A stretch of 64,000 nt of DNA from Devosia sp. (lineage in GTDB: Bacteria > Pseudomonadota > Alphaproteobacteria > Rhizobiales > Devosiaceae). Location: NCBI RefSeq assembly GCF_028290625.1, contig NZ_JAQGJM010000027.1:1-64000 (forward strand), in the 5' to 3' direction. Position numbers and translations under genes: made by a program. Positions 35,223 through 43,923 of the stretch are shown piece by piece. The notes beneath the pieces were generated by a model, which saw only the letters and a list, made by a program, of their open reading frames with translations, was not told the DNA's origin and did no database searches. Numbering within the stretch: the stretch's first letter is position 1; every line of letters starts with the position of its first letter.

Positions 35223-35689
35223 GGCGCTATCTCGCTAAATGGAAGGTAGAGTGGCCGGCGGATTTGGCCTTCGAACCGTTCTTTCTTGGCGCTTAAGTAC
35301 AGTTTACCGAGAATTTTACCTCTCGCGCACAACACCAGCAACAGACGCAATTGTCCGACGTATTTTGATCAATACGTCTTGACGAATACCGGGATTGGTC
35401 TTGCTCCAGTGCGCCGCAAGGCGAAGCAAAACGGGGTGGCTATCCGTCATCACCCGAATGGGACCATGATTGCCGGTGAGTGGCAACCCTCCGGCTGCAT
35501 AGCTGCAATGCACTGTAGCTGCCGCAAAATTGGCCAAATTGGCACCGGCAGCGAACATGCGGCGCGTCGCTTGCGGATCGCGACGGGCGAGAAACAGTCG
35601 ATCTTCAATAGACCAAACGGGCTATGAGACTAAGGAGCCACAGTTGCAGTCAGCCGGGCAAGACTGCAATTATTCTTTCGAAGATCCAA
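35223..35689. other. Upstream region of exoY
   Basis: A 467-nt gap with lower GC than its neighbours. It should hold the exoY promoter. The clearest signal is an inverted repeat at 35357-35378. Short open frames occur on both strands but lack ribosome sites and family features. Confidence 0.5.
35357..35378. promoter_or_regulatory. Inverted repeat upstream of exoY
   Basis: Arms GACGTATT (35357-35364) and AATACGTC (35371-35378) are exact reverse complements around 6 nt. It is about 135 nt upstream of the exoY start and within the AT-richer part of the gap, so it is a candidate operator for the exo operon. The binding protein is unknown. Confidence 0.45.
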
Positions 35690-35863
35690 CTATAGCTGCG
35701 ACAGGAACACAAAGCCGTTCCACAGCAGATAGACCCCCACCCAACCCAGCGCGAGGATGGCCACGGCGATGATGCCCCAGGGCCAGTGTATGACCGCGCG
35801 CTCGACCGGCAGCGGTTTGCTGGCCTTGTTGACGACCGGCTCGTCTGGCCCGTCCTTCTGCAT
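35690..35863 (-). CDS. Small single-pass membrane protein, 57 aa
   Basis: The frame starts MQKDGPDEPVVNKASKPLP, then has one transmembrane helix (WGIIAVAILALGWVGVYLLW, residues about 29-48), and ends FVFLSQL. GGGGAGG is placed ideally before the ATG at 35863. Codon usage follows the high-GC host pattern although the flanks are AT-richer. No named family. It lies between exoY and galU and could have its own promoter in the gap to its right. Function unknown. Confidence 0.65.
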   Translation of the reverse strand: MQKDGPDEPVVNKASKPLPVERAVIHWPWGIIAVAILALGWVGVYLLWNGFVFLSQL

Positions 35864-36417
35864 GTCTGGCCTCCCCGGAGGCTTCTGCCTCGTTGATGCA
35901 ATGAGCGTAGACTGTCGTCCTAAAAACTTAATGCAAGGTCACGTCGGACGCGCAGTTTGCAATCTGCGCTGTTCTCGAACCGACATGCGCCCTCAGTAGT
36001 CACGAAACTGTGAAAACCAGCCCGTCGATAAATTTCAAGTGTCCAAACCGGACGAGCATTGCCCATTGGAGCGTCAATACAGTGTTGCCGAGCGCAGCAC
36101 AATGCGTCAACTATCACGGTTTTTTGCGAACCGTCGCAGTCAGTCAAAAGGCGAAGTAGAATCCATAGATACACTCAAGCAATCAATCGGAATACGCAAA
36201 ACACCAAACAAAGTAGAAATTAAAACTTTAGGCAATAGCGTCAATAGATGGCCCCAAATTTGGCAGGTTTATGACGGTTTTATAGGCCTTTAGCCTAATT
36301 AAAACTCTGCCCTCAGCGCATCATAGCTATGCGTTTCGTTTGGGCATTTTGGGTGGACTTGCGGCACCTGCCTGTGTTGCCCTTGCGCTGTTTCCAATGC
36401 TCAATCAGGAGTTTGCC
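35864..36417. other. AT-rich intergenic region upstream of galU
   Basis: A 554-nt stretch with visibly lower GC than the rest of the window. It has several short dyads, including CCAAATTTGG (36254-36263), TAGGC-cttta-GCCTA (36283-36297) and CATAGCTATG (36322-36331). An 84-codon frame (36039-36293) has atypical codon usage and no ribosome site. The galU promoter is probably in the right third. No gene is supported. Confidence 0.5.
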
Positions 36418-37329
36418 GTGGTTAAGCGCGTTAGAACAGCAGTGTTTCCGGTAGCGGGGCTCGGAACGAGGTTCCTGCCGGCGACCAAGGCTATGCCCAA
36501 GGAGATGCTGACGGTCGTGGACCGTCCTCTCATCCAATATGCGGTCGATGAGGCCCGCGAGGCGGGCATCGATCATTTCGTATTTGTCACCGGCCGCAAC
36601 AAGGGGGTCATCGAAGACCATTTCGACCGTCAGTTCGAACTGGAGACCACGCTCGAAGCGCGGGGCAAGGACAAGGCTTTGTCCGAATTGCGCCGGGACC
36701 TGCCCTCGGCAGGCCGAACCAGCTTCACGCGCCAGCAGGAGCCGCTGGGGCTGGGCCATGCCGTGTGGTGCGCCCGCGAAATCGTCGGCAACGAGCCGTT
36801 CGCCCTGTTGCTGCCGGACATGCTGTTCCAGGCCAAGCGCGGCGTGCTCAAGCAGATGATGGAAACCTATGAGGAGACCGGCGGCAATGTGATTGCCGTC
36901 GAGGAAGTGCCGCCCGCCGAGGTCTCATCCTATGGGGTCATCGCGCGGGGCGAAGGCCCCGATTCGGGCTTCCGCATCAGCGGCATGGTGGAAAAGCCCA
37001 AGCGGGACGAAGCACCGTCGAACCTGATCATTTCGGGCCGCTACATTCTGCAGCCCGATATCTTCAACCTGCTGGCCGACCAGCCCAAGGGTGCGGGCGG
37101 GGAAATCCAGCTCACCGACGCGATGCAGACACTGATGCACGAGCAACCCTTTGTGGGCGTGCAATATGAGGGGCAGTCCTTCGACTGCGGCTCCAAGATC
37201 GGCTTTCTCACCGCCAACGTGGCCTACGCGCTCGATCGCGAGGACATTGCCGACGATTTCCTCGTGGCATTGACCAAGCTACAGCTCGATTCGGCACTGT
37301 CGGAAGGCTTCCGCAACGCGGCCGAATAA
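36418..37329 (+). CDS. galU: UTP-glucose-1-phosphate uridylyltransferase (GalU/ExoN)
   Basis: A 303-aa cytosolic enzyme that makes UDP-glucose, the donor for the exo glycosyltransferases. The N-terminal nucleotide loop [24 protein letters not shown] is nearly invariant in GalU (split as [15 protein letters not shown] and TKAMPKEML). [31 protein letters not shown] and [14 protein letters not shown] follow. The start is GTG at 36418 with CAGGAG upstream, giving [10 protein letters not shown]; an ATG at 36340 would add a non-homologous tail. Convergent with exoP; a shared hairpin terminator follows. Confidence 0.94.
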   Translation: MVKRVRTAVFPVAGLGTRFLPATKAMPKEMLTVVDRPLIQYAVDEAREAGIDHFVFVTGRNKGVIEDHFDRQFELETTLEARGKDKALSELRRDLPSAGRTSFTRQQEPLGLGHAVWCAREIVGNEPFALLLPDMLFQAKRGVLKQMMETYEETGGNVIAVEEVPPAEVSSYGVIARGEGPDSGFRISGMVEKPKRDEAPSNLIISGRYILQPDIFNLLADQPKGAGGEIQLTDAMQTLMHEQPFVGVQYEGQSFDCGSKIGFLTANVAYALDREDIADDFLVALTKLQLDSALSEGFRNAAE

Positions 37330-37348
37330 AGCCAGCCCCACCAACACA

Positions 37349-37380
37349 AACGGCGCGCTCCAATCATGGAGCGCGCCGTT
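37349..37380. terminator. Bidirectional hairpin between galU and exoP
   Basis: A 13-bp perfect stem AACGGCGCGCTCC / GGAGCGCGCCGTT (37349-37361, 37368-37380) has a 6-nt AATCAT loop. It lies between two convergent stops. The outer AA/TT gives a weak U-tract either way. It is the likely terminator of both transcripts. Confidence 0.7.
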
Positions 37381-37411
37381 GTGCTATCTGGGATTTTAAG
37401 GACCGGTGGTC

Positions 37412-39721
37412 CTAGCGCGCCGCGGGTTCCACCTCAGTCTCAACCTGATAATAGCGCTGATAGACATCGACGAACCGCTCGACCCCGCCGGCCTCGCTGT
37501 AGCGCGGCAGCTTCTTGAAATCGACCTTGTTGAGCACAACGCCCAGCAGCTCGCCCGATAGCTCGGGTTCGCGCCCGATGATGGTGCGCACCAAGCGGCG
37601 GGGTGTCTTGCCCCACTCGGTGACGAGGATGAACCCGTCCGTCCAGGGCAGCACCGACATGGCATCGACCACCGGGCCGAGCGGCGGCAGGTCGATCACC
37701 ACATAGTCGAACTGTCGCCGCGCTTCGGCGAGGAAGGTCTGCATAGCGGGCGAGGAGAGGAAGTCATTGGTGCGCCCAACCACGCCCGAGGTATTGGCCG
37801 GCACGGTGACGAGGCCGGTTTCGGGATCGGTCTGGGCGATCTCGCGCCAGTTCTTGCCTTCGGCCAGGTCCATCAGGCCAAATTCGGCTGCGCTGGCGAT
37901 CAGCCTTGTGGCGCCGGGCTGGCGCAGATCGGCGTCCACCAGCAGCACCTTGCTGCCGCTACCCACCAGCATTTCGGCAAACGCCACCGCGAACGTGGTC
38001 TTGCCCTCGCCCGGCAGGGCCGACACGACGCCGACCACGCCGCCGCCATCCTTGCGGGCGGAGCGCAGGGCGAGCTTGCCCGACTTGAGCGTCTCAAGGA
38101 ACGGCGTTGTCGGAGTGTTGCTGCCGCGACGGACCACCTGATTGCGCAGGAAGCGGTGAATGAGATTGGCGCGCTGCTTGGGATCGCGGCTTGCCTTGCC
38201 CAATTCAAGCTGCGGCAGGTAGCCTAGGAACCTGACACCCAGCTCGTTGCTGACCTGCGCGCCGGTGCGGAATGCCCGCTCGCGCAATTCGTTGAACGTG
38301 CCGAAGCCGAGGCCCATGAACAGGCCGCCGATCAAAGCCGCCGCCAGCACGATCAGCGTACGCGGGCTCGACGGGCTATCCGGCAGCAGGGCCTCGGTGA
38401 TCACCCGAACGGCGGGGATCGGGAAGGACTGCTGCTGGATGGCCTCTTCATAGCGGCCGAGGAACGTGTTGTAGAGCAAGCCCAGGGCCGTCGAGCGCTG
38501 CTGCAGCTCGTTGAGCTGGATCTGCGCCTGGTTGGCGTCGCTATCGGCATTGCCCTCATTGTCGATGTCCCGACGCAGGCCGACTTCCTGCTGTTCGGCG
38601 ATCTGCAACTGGGTCAGGTATTGCTCATTGAGGCCCTGGAGCTGAGCGAAGATTTGCCCGTTCAGCGCCGCCTTCTGGGCATTGAGCGCCACCAGTTGCG
38701 GGTGGTTGGGTCCGAAGGCGCTCGTCACCTCGGCGATCCGGCTGACCAGATTGGCATATTGGGTGCGCACGGTGGCGACTTGCGGATTGGCGGTGGTGGT
38801 TTCCGACTGCGCCAGCAGCCCCACATTATTGGCTGCAGCCTCGGGGCCGGCGGCAATCACCGCCTGCACCTGGGCGGACAGGGCGCGGATGCGGCCGGTT
38901 TCGGCCTGGGCCGTCGCTAATTGCTCCGACAGCGCTTCGACGCGCTTGTCGCTCAGGGTGCGGTCCTGATCCACCGACAGGCCAGAATCCTGACGGAATT
39001 TCTGGATCGCGAGGTTAGCCTCGCGCTGGCTGGCGCCGATTTCGGTGAGGCGTTGCTGCATCCAGTCGCCGGCCGCCTTGGTGGCGTCGAGATCGGCATT
39101 GAGCTGGTCCTGCACCACCGCATTGCCATAGGCGCGGGCGATGCGCTGCGCCAGTTCGGGCGAGGACGCCTCATAGCTGACGCGAATGATGGCGCTGCGC
39201 CCCATGCGATCGACCTGCACATTGGCGCGCAGCATGCCGGCGACATCGTCGATGCTGGCCTGCGGCGGCGCTGCGTCGACCACAGCACCCCGCCCGAAAA
39301 AGGGCGACAGCAAGCTACTGAAGGCTCCGCGTATCCGGCCGGTAAAGGACGGCGGCGGGCTGAGGAATTCGGCATCGGTGGTCAGGTTTTCCGCCTTGGC
39401 GACCGCCATGGCGATCCGGCTCGAACGCAGCACCTCGATCTGGTTGAGCACCTGGGCTTCCAGATCAACAGCGCTGACCGACACCGTAGTGCCGTCTGCG
39501 ACCTGTTCGAGATTCTTGTCGATCAGGATTTGCCCGGCCGACACGTAGCTGCGCGGGGCCAGCGTCAGGTAGATCAATCCCAGCGCCAGCATGATGGCGA
39601 CGCACAGCCCGATGACCCGCATTTGCCGCCGCAGGACGGAAAAGATCCGATCAAGATCGATGAACTTGAGGTCCATCGGCTGCGGCGCCAGGGTTTCTGG
39701 ATAGTTGCCTCGTTCAAGCAT
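37412..39721 (-). CDS. exoP: ExoP-like chain-length regulator / BY-kinase
   Basis: A 769-aa inner-membrane protein. The N-terminal Wzz domain has TM1 (about 37-54), a long periplasmic coiled-coil region (GumC-like, about 190-430), and TM2 with the proline motif LLPDSPSSPRTLIVLAAALIGG (shown here in part: PDSPSSPR). The cytosolic ATPase domain has Walker A ALPGEGKTT, Walker A' LLVDADLRQPG and Walker B YVVIDLPPLG. The tail VDVYQRYYQ gives a short Tyr cluster for autophosphorylation. It sets polymer length and couples export. Last gene of exoL-A-M-P. Confidence 0.9.
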   Translation of the reverse strand: MLERGNYPETLAPQPMDLKFIDLDRIFSVLRRQMRVIGLCVAIMLALGLIYLTLAPRSYVSAGQILIDKNLEQVADGTTVSVSAVDLEAQVLNQIEVLRSSRIAMAVAKAENLTTDAEFLSPPPSFTGRIRGAFSSLLSPFFGRGAVVDAAPPQASIDDVAGMLRANVQVDRMGRSAIIRVSYEASSPELAQRIARAYGNAVVQDQLNADLDATKAAGDWMQQRLTEIGASQREANLAIQKFRQDSGLSVDQDRTLSDKRVEALSEQLATAQAETGRIRALSAQVQAVIAAGPEAAANNVGLLAQSETTTANPQVATVRTQYANLVSRIAEVTSAFGPNHPQLVALNAQKAALNGQIFAQLQGLNEQYLTQLQIAEQQEVGLRRDIDNEGNADSDANQAQIQLNELQQRSTALGLLYNTFLGRYEEAIQQQSFPIPAVRVITEALLPDSPSSPRTLIVLAAALIGGLFMGLGFGTFNELRERAFRTGAQVSNELGVRFLGYLPQLELGKASRDPKQRANLIHRFLRNQVVRRGSNTPTTPFLETLKSGKLALRSARKDGGGVVGVVSALPGEGKTTFAVAFAEMLVGSGSKVLLVDADLRQPGATRLIASAAEFGLMDLAEGKNWREIAQTDPETGLVTVPANTSGVVGRTNDFLSSPAMQTFLAEARRQFDYVVIDLPPLGPVVDAMSVLPWTDGFILVTEWGKTPRRLVRTIIGREPELSGELLGVVLNKVDFKKLPRYSEAGGVERFVDVYQRYYQVETEVEPAAR

Positions 39722-39742
39722 GGTTTGCCTCCGGGGGCAGGT

Positions 39743-40654
39743 CTAGTGAATGGGGTTGCTCGCGCTTTGCGCGGCGCCGTCGCCATAGTGGACGGCCGGG
39801 CGAATGCCCATGATACCGCCGACCACTCCCATGTGGAGTACGGCGCGCAGCAGGTTCTTGCGCCGCGCAATGGGCGAAAATGCGGTCAAACCGGTCATGG
39901 CGACACAAAAGCCCGCTTTTGCGCTGGCGACGGCCGCAGCGGTCAGCCGCGAACCGCCGATCAGTTTGCCATGGGTCTGGCCCATGCGCAGCCGCCGGCG
40001 GACCAGCCAGGCCATGACGGCGCGGTCGGCCGGCACCGGCTCGTAGACCAGCGCCTGGGGCGCTTCGACGATGGTGCCGCCCAGAGAAGTCAGGCGGTAA
40101 AAGTAGTCGGTATCCTCGCCGCCGGACTTGCCGAGCGACAGATCGAAACGCAAGGCGGCCAAGGGTTCGACACGCCGGATCAAGACGTTACAGGTGTAGC
40201 CGGTGCGGATGGCACCGTTGACCACGACAGGCAATGTCGAGTGGAAATCGCCTCGCACCATCCATTCGGGGGTCTCGGGATCGTAGACGGCGCGAACCGG
40301 ACCAAGAACTGCATCGGCGCGGGTTTCCTGTGCGGTCGCCAGCAGCGCGCCGAGCCATTGCGGCGAGACGGTCTCGTCGTCGTCGATGAAGGCCACATAG
40401 TCGGCCGAAGCTGCATCCAGGCAGGCATTGCGGGCGATGCAGATATTGGCCGAGGGGGCATGCACATAGATGATGGCGTGGGGAAAGCCGGCTCGCGCGC
40501 TGTCAACGAGCCCTTGAGCGGACGGCGTGATGTCGTTGTCGGCGATGATGACGCGCACATCGACGTTCTCGATCGCCAGTGCCGCGACGGAAGCCAGAGT
40601 TTCAGCCAGGAAGGGGCGGCGGAAGGTGCAGATGCAGATATCGACGGAAACCAT
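39743..40654 (-). CDS. exoM: ExoM-like family-2 glycosyltransferase
   Basis: A 303-aa GT2 enzyme starting MVSVDICICTFRRPFLAETL, the typical ExoM N terminus. VRVIIADNDITPSAQ, NICIARNACLDAA and VAFIDDDETVSP with the DXD motif follow, then GKSGGEDTDYFYRL with the catalytic ED. A hydrophobic C-terminal segment suggests membrane association. ExoM adds a glucose to the growing lipid-linked unit in S. meliloti. Gap of 9 nt from exoA upstream. Confidence 0.87.
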   Translation of the reverse strand: MVSVDICICTFRRPFLAETLASVAALAIENVDVRVIIADNDITPSAQGLVDSARAGFPHAIIYVHAPSANICIARNACLDAASADYVAFIDDDETVSPQWLGALLATAQETRADAVLGPVRAVYDPETPEWMVRGDFHSTLPVVVNGAIRTGYTCNVLIRRVEPLAALRFDLSLGKSGGEDTDYFYRLTSLGGTIVEAPQALVYEPVPADRAVMAWLVRRRLRMGQTHGKLIGGSRLTAAAVASAKAGFCVAMTGLTAFSPIARRKNLLRAVLHMGVVGGIMGIRPAVHYGDGAAQSASNPIH

Positions 40655-40663
40655 GGCGCCCTC

Positions 40664-41665
40664 CTATGCGGTGCCGGGACGTGCGGTGGCGGTGCGGGCG
40701 AGATGCAGCCAAAAGCCTGATGACCAGGCGAAATGCATGATCATCGCCGCCACGCCGACCAGAGGCACCTGAACCAGGCGCAGGCCATACTCCTTGACGT
40801 GCTGTCGCGCCGCGACGGCGCCGAGCGCGAAACAGGCCGCTCCCCAGGCCAGCAGCGGCACGAGGAAGCCCCAATGCACGAAGCAGAGCACCGCGAGCAG
40901 CACCGTCGGCAGGATCACCAGCGGCACCATCTGGCGAATGCGCGGCTTCATGCGGTGCTTGACGATATTGCGCGCCCGCCCGCCCCCATAGCCGAAATAC
41001 TGCTTGAACAGGCCCGACATGGTCGAGCGCGGGAAATAGGTCATCGATGTCGCATCGGTCAGCCAGACGCGATAGCCGGCCTGGCCCAGGCGGTAGTCGA
41101 GTTCGGCGTCCTCGTTGAAGCGAAAAGTCTCGTCATAGCCGCCAACGGCGCGATAGGCCGCGACGCGCATCAGCGCATGGTGGCCGTGATCGACCTGCTG
41201 CGCCCGCTTGCCGGTCCGGTGCGCCGAGCCGCCGGTGCCGACCAGCGAATTCTGCGCCGTCGCTACCGCGCGCTGGAACGTGCTGCGCCCAACCGTCGTC
41301 ATCGGCACCACGATGCTGTCGACACCAAGCCGTTCGGCCTCGGCCAGCAGCTTGCGGCAATAGTCAGCCGGATATTTGCCATGAGCATCGATGCGAATGA
41401 CGAAGTCGGTATCGTCGCCAAATTCCGCCACCGCTAGGTTCATCGCCGCGCTCTGGATGCGCTTGGGATTGTGGATCAGCGTCACTCGTTTCTCGGTCGC
41501 CGCGATATCGGCGACGATGGCGGGCGTGCCATCGGTGCTGCCGCCGTCGGCCACGACGATCCGCGCATCCATAGCTTCGGCCTCGATGAGCAGGTCGTGC
41601 AGCAGCGGTCCGATATGACGCGCTTCATTAAGCGTCGGCACGACGATCAGGCAGGTCTGGCTCAT
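40664..41665 (-). CDS. exoA: ExoA-like family-2 glycosyltransferase
   Basis: A 333-aa membrane glycosyltransferase. LIVVPTLNEARHIGPLL and RIVVADGGSTDGT form the donor site, and FVIRIDAHGKYP holds the DxH metal motif usual for ExoA. NEDAELDYRLGQAGYRVWL is the ED acceptor motif and FGYGGGRARNIVKH the RG motif. Two to three C-terminal helices (about 245-310) anchor it. ExoA adds the second sugar (glucose on galactose) in S. meliloti succinoglycan. Its start overlaps the exoL stop by 4 nt. Confidence 0.88.
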   Translation of the reverse strand: MSQTCLIVVPTLNEARHIGPLLHDLLIEAEAMDARIVVADGGSTDGTPAIVADIAATEKRVTLIHNPKRIQSAAMNLAVAEFGDDTDFVIRIDAHGKYPADYCRKLLAEAERLGVDSIVVPMTTVGRSTFQRAVATAQNSLVGTGGSAHRTGKRAQQVDHGHHALMRVAAYRAVGGYDETFRFNEDAELDYRLGQAGYRVWLTDATSMTYFPRSTMSGLFKQYFGYGGGRARNIVKHRMKPRIRQMVPLVILPTVLLAVLCFVHWGFLVPLLAWGAACFALGAVAARQHVKEYGLRLVQVPLVGVAAMIMHFAWSSGFWLHLARTATARPGTA

Positions 41666-42822
41666 GCGGCCTCCGTCAGTTCTGGCCGTGTGCCGGGCAA
41701 TCCGGCGAGCCTGTCAACCAAAGCCGCGCAGGCCTTGGCATTGACGGCAAAGTGGCCGGTATCCTGCGCCGCGACCGCTGTTGCCAGTTGCACCAGCCGC
41801 TCGCGCGTCAATCCGCCCAGCATGGATCGCAGGGTCTCCGGCGCGATATCGGGCAGCACGATGCCGATGCCCTTATGGGCGATGAAGGCCGCTGTCTCGG
41901 TCCCGGCGAGCGCCACGGGGATGGCACCATGTAGGCAGCCCTCATAAATGCGGTTGGGGAGCAGCCATTGCGAATTCTGGCCGTCCTCGAAGAAATCGAT
42001 GGCCCAGGCCAGATGCACGTCCGAATAGATCGCCGCCAGATCGTCGGGATTGCGGTACGGACCATCGAAGCGCAGATGCTTTTGGCGCGCGACGATGGCG
42101 GGGAAATCGTCGAATTCGGTCAAGGCCGGCCGACCGCGCAGCACCACTTCGACATCGCCATCGAACGCATCGGCCAAGCCGCTCAGGGCCTGCAAGGAGC
42201 GGGTGCAGCGCAAGGCGCCAAACCAACCGATCCGCACCGGGCCGTCGCCGGCGGCTTCGGCCAGCGCCGGATTGCCGCCCCGTTCGCCATCGTCCCAGAT
42301 CACCTTGTTCTCGACGATTTCCGTCGGCAGGGCATTGTGGATGTCGAAATAGTTGCGCACGAAAGCGGGCGAACTGGTCAGCAGCAGCGAGGCCTGCCGG
42401 CTCCAATGCCGCTCGGCCCCACGCATAGTGCGGCCGATCGCGTCGCCGCGCAGCATCAGGCGGTGAACGTCGAGGCACTCGTAGACAATCGGCGGATTGC
42501 CGGGCCAAAAGCTCTGCAGCCGACTGGCCAGCGCCAGCATTTCGAGATTGCGCGCGACAATCACGTCTGGCCGCGGCAGGCGGGCCGCCCAGGTGCGCAC
42601 CTTGGAGCGCGCCCGGACCGTCGCCAGCATGCGCTGGGCGAAGCGCGCATCGAAGGTTTCGTCGAGTTCGAGATAGGTCTCGACATCAAGACTAGGCACT
42701 GCGGTGCCAGCGCGGCGAAAGCCGGCGACATCGATTTGCGCGCCGCCGAGGCGCAGCATGTCCACGCGCCGCGCGACGGCCGGGTCTGCAAGATTGGGGA
42801 CGAGATAGAGAATTTTCAGCAA
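41662..42822 (-). CDS. exoL: ExoL-like glycosyltransferase
   Basis: A 386-aa GT-B-type transferase. The N terminus KILYLVPNLADPAVARRVDML resembles ExoL (quoted in part: ILYLVPNLADP). VIVARNLEMLALA, VYECLDVHRLM, IGWFGALRCTRSL and the C-terminal donor motif LLPNRIYEGCLHGAIPVAL are typical. I chose TTG at 42822, with ACAGGAGA nine bases upstream and homology starting at once. An ATG at 42936 would add 38 low-complexity residues. First gene of exoL-A-M-P. Confidence 0.83.
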   Translation of the reverse strand: MLKILYLVPNLADPAVARRVDMLRLGGAQIDVAGFRRAGTAVPSLDVETYLELDETFDARFAQRMLATVRARSKVRTWAARLPRPDVIVARNLEMLALASRLQSFWPGNPPIVYECLDVHRLMLRGDAIGRTMRGAERHWSRQASLLLTSSPAFVRNYFDIHNALPTEIVENKVIWDDGERGGNPALAEAAGDGPVRIGWFGALRCTRSLQALSGLADAFDGDVEVVLRGRPALTEFDDFPAIVARQKHLRFDGPYRNPDDLAAIYSDVHLAWAIDFFEDGQNSQWLLPNRIYEGCLHGAIPVALAGTETAAFIAHKGIGIVLPDIAPETLRSMLGGLTRERLVQLATAVAAQDTGHFAVNAKACAALVDRLAGLPGTRPELTEAA

Positions 42823-43218
42823 CGACGCGTCTCCTGTCGCAAGCGGTGGCCGGGCTTGTGGCGGTGTGGGGCGGTTGCTCGCAATTGCTCGCGAACAGAG
42901 GCAGCCAGGGGCTGTTGAATATCGCGGCGCCCCCATTTCAGGAGCACCGCTAGATCATATGATGGAGTAGGAACCGATGCCGCCGCAGGGTCAATGAGGG
43001 CAGGCGGGCAACTGAAATGCGGTCAGCGCATGCCTGAAAAAGGGCTCAATCGTCTGCAGACCGGGGTTTGGGGCAAGTCGAACAGCGGCCACAAGGTGAG
43101 CTCTGGGCGCGCCATTGTGCGCGGCGCCACAGGCCCGATCGCATTGGCGGCGTTAGGGAAAGTCGTCGCGCAGCAAGGGCCGCGCGAACAGGTCTCGGTC
43201 AGGCGAGGAAATGCGGCA
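42823..43218. other. Intergenic region between exoL and rirA
   Basis: About 400 nt with no supported gene. It includes the exoL upstream region, a 10-bp palindrome ATCATATGAT (42954-42963) that contains a TATGAT -10-like hexamer on the minus strand, and the 3' side of rirA. Long open frames here run antisense to rirA and are judged spurious. Confidence 0.5.
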
Positions 43219-43683
43219 TCAATGGGCGACGGCGAGTTCCGGCTCGGGCAGGAGCAGGCCGAGGCGTTCGCGCAGGGAGCGTTTTTTCTGTGCGAGATCG
43301 GCAATGGTGTAGCCTTCGAGCACGGAGAAGAAGGCGCCGAGGGCTTCACGCAGAGCACTATTGAGGTCGCATTCGCCGATCAGCGGGCAATCGGCGCCGC
43401 CATCCTCGAAGCACTCGGCCAAAGCAAAGTTTTCTTCGGTCAGCATGATGGTTTCGAGCAGGGTGATCTCATTGGCCGGCTTGCCGAGGCGCACGCCGCC
43501 ATGGCGGCCGCGCACGGTTTCCAGAAGGCCGTTTTCCACCAGTGGCTTGATCAGCTTGAACAGGAACAGTTCGGAGATGGCGTAAGCCTTGGCGATGTCG
43601 GCCACGCGGCTGAGGCCGGGCTGGTTGACAGCGCAATAAACCAGGGCCCGAATTGCATAGTTGGACTGGCGCGTAAGTCTCAC
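43219..43683 (-). CDS. rirA: Rrf2-family iron-responsive regulator RirA
   Basis: A 154-aa Fe-S transcription factor that represses iron-uptake genes when iron is plentiful. From GTG at 43683 the protein begins VRLTRQSNYAIRAL; RirA proteins start MRLT. The winged HTH includes LSRVADIAKAYAISELFLFK and GLLETVRGRHGGVRLG. Three cysteines in AECFEDGGADCPLIGEC match the cluster ligands of rhizobial RirA. ATG starts upstream would add non-homologous sequence. TGA-N9-TCA boxes lie upstream of this gene and of the haem operon. Confidence 0.92.
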   Translation of the reverse strand: MRLTRQSNYAIRALVYCAVNQPGLSRVADIAKAYAISELFLFKLIKPLVENGLLETVRGRHGGVRLGKPANEITLLETIMLTEENFALAECFEDGGADCPLIGECDLNSALREALGAFFSVLEGYTIADLAQKKRSLRERLGLLLPEPELAVAH

Positions 43684-43794
43684 TTGGGACCTTTTCCCGG
43701 GCAATGCCCGCCGATTCGTCTGCTTGAGCGGAGCCAGAGCTCCAGCTATTCCGGGAGCCTTCACCCCTGGAACGGCTTATAGAATGCTCGCCAG

Positions 43795-43811
43795 CTTATA
43801 ACCATTCTAAA
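43795..43811. promoter_or_regulatory. ICE-like (Irr) motif upstream of rirA
   Basis: CTTATAA-CCA-TTCTAAA (43795-43811) matches the iron control element TTTAGAA-N3-TTCTAAA at 12 of 14 arm positions, with the right half perfect. Irr binds such sites in Rhizobiales and cross-talks with RirA. It is about 110 nt upstream of the rirA start. No irr gene is in the window. Confidence 0.35.
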
Positions 43812-43827
43812 ATATGTCAACTTAACT

Positions 43828-43842
43828 TGAACAGTTTCGTCA
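43828..43842. promoter_or_regulatory. IRO-box-like RirA site (TGA-N9-TCA) upstream of rirA
   Basis: TGA at 43828-43830 and TCA at 43840-43842 flank nine bases, matching the proposed RirA operator core. It lies in the rirA/HU divergent gap, 145 nt upstream of rirA and about 80 nt upstream of the HU gene. The six-base core is short, so a single site could be chance. The second one in the hmu promoter region strengthens the case. Confidence 0.4.
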
Positions 43843-43923
43843 TGTTTCTAAATGTGATCGCCACCCGATAGACACGTTTTTAAATTCCTCGTATGAACTT
43901 AAATGTAATGAGGAGGTAAGATC

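Noticed and set aside
36039..36293. 84-codon frame in the AT-rich gap before galU
   Set aside because: GTG start without ribosome site, codon use unlike the neighbours, no family. A foreign remnant cannot be excluded, so the region is kept as a finding instead.
38921..40720. Long plus-strand frame of about 600 codons over exoP and exoM
   Set aside because: Antisense to two recognised exo genes with correct motifs; its product is rich in His, Gly, Asp and Arg as expected from antisense reading.
42994..43782. Plus-strand frame of about 260 codons across rirA
   Set aside because: Antisense to rirA, whose HTH, cysteines and length are clear.
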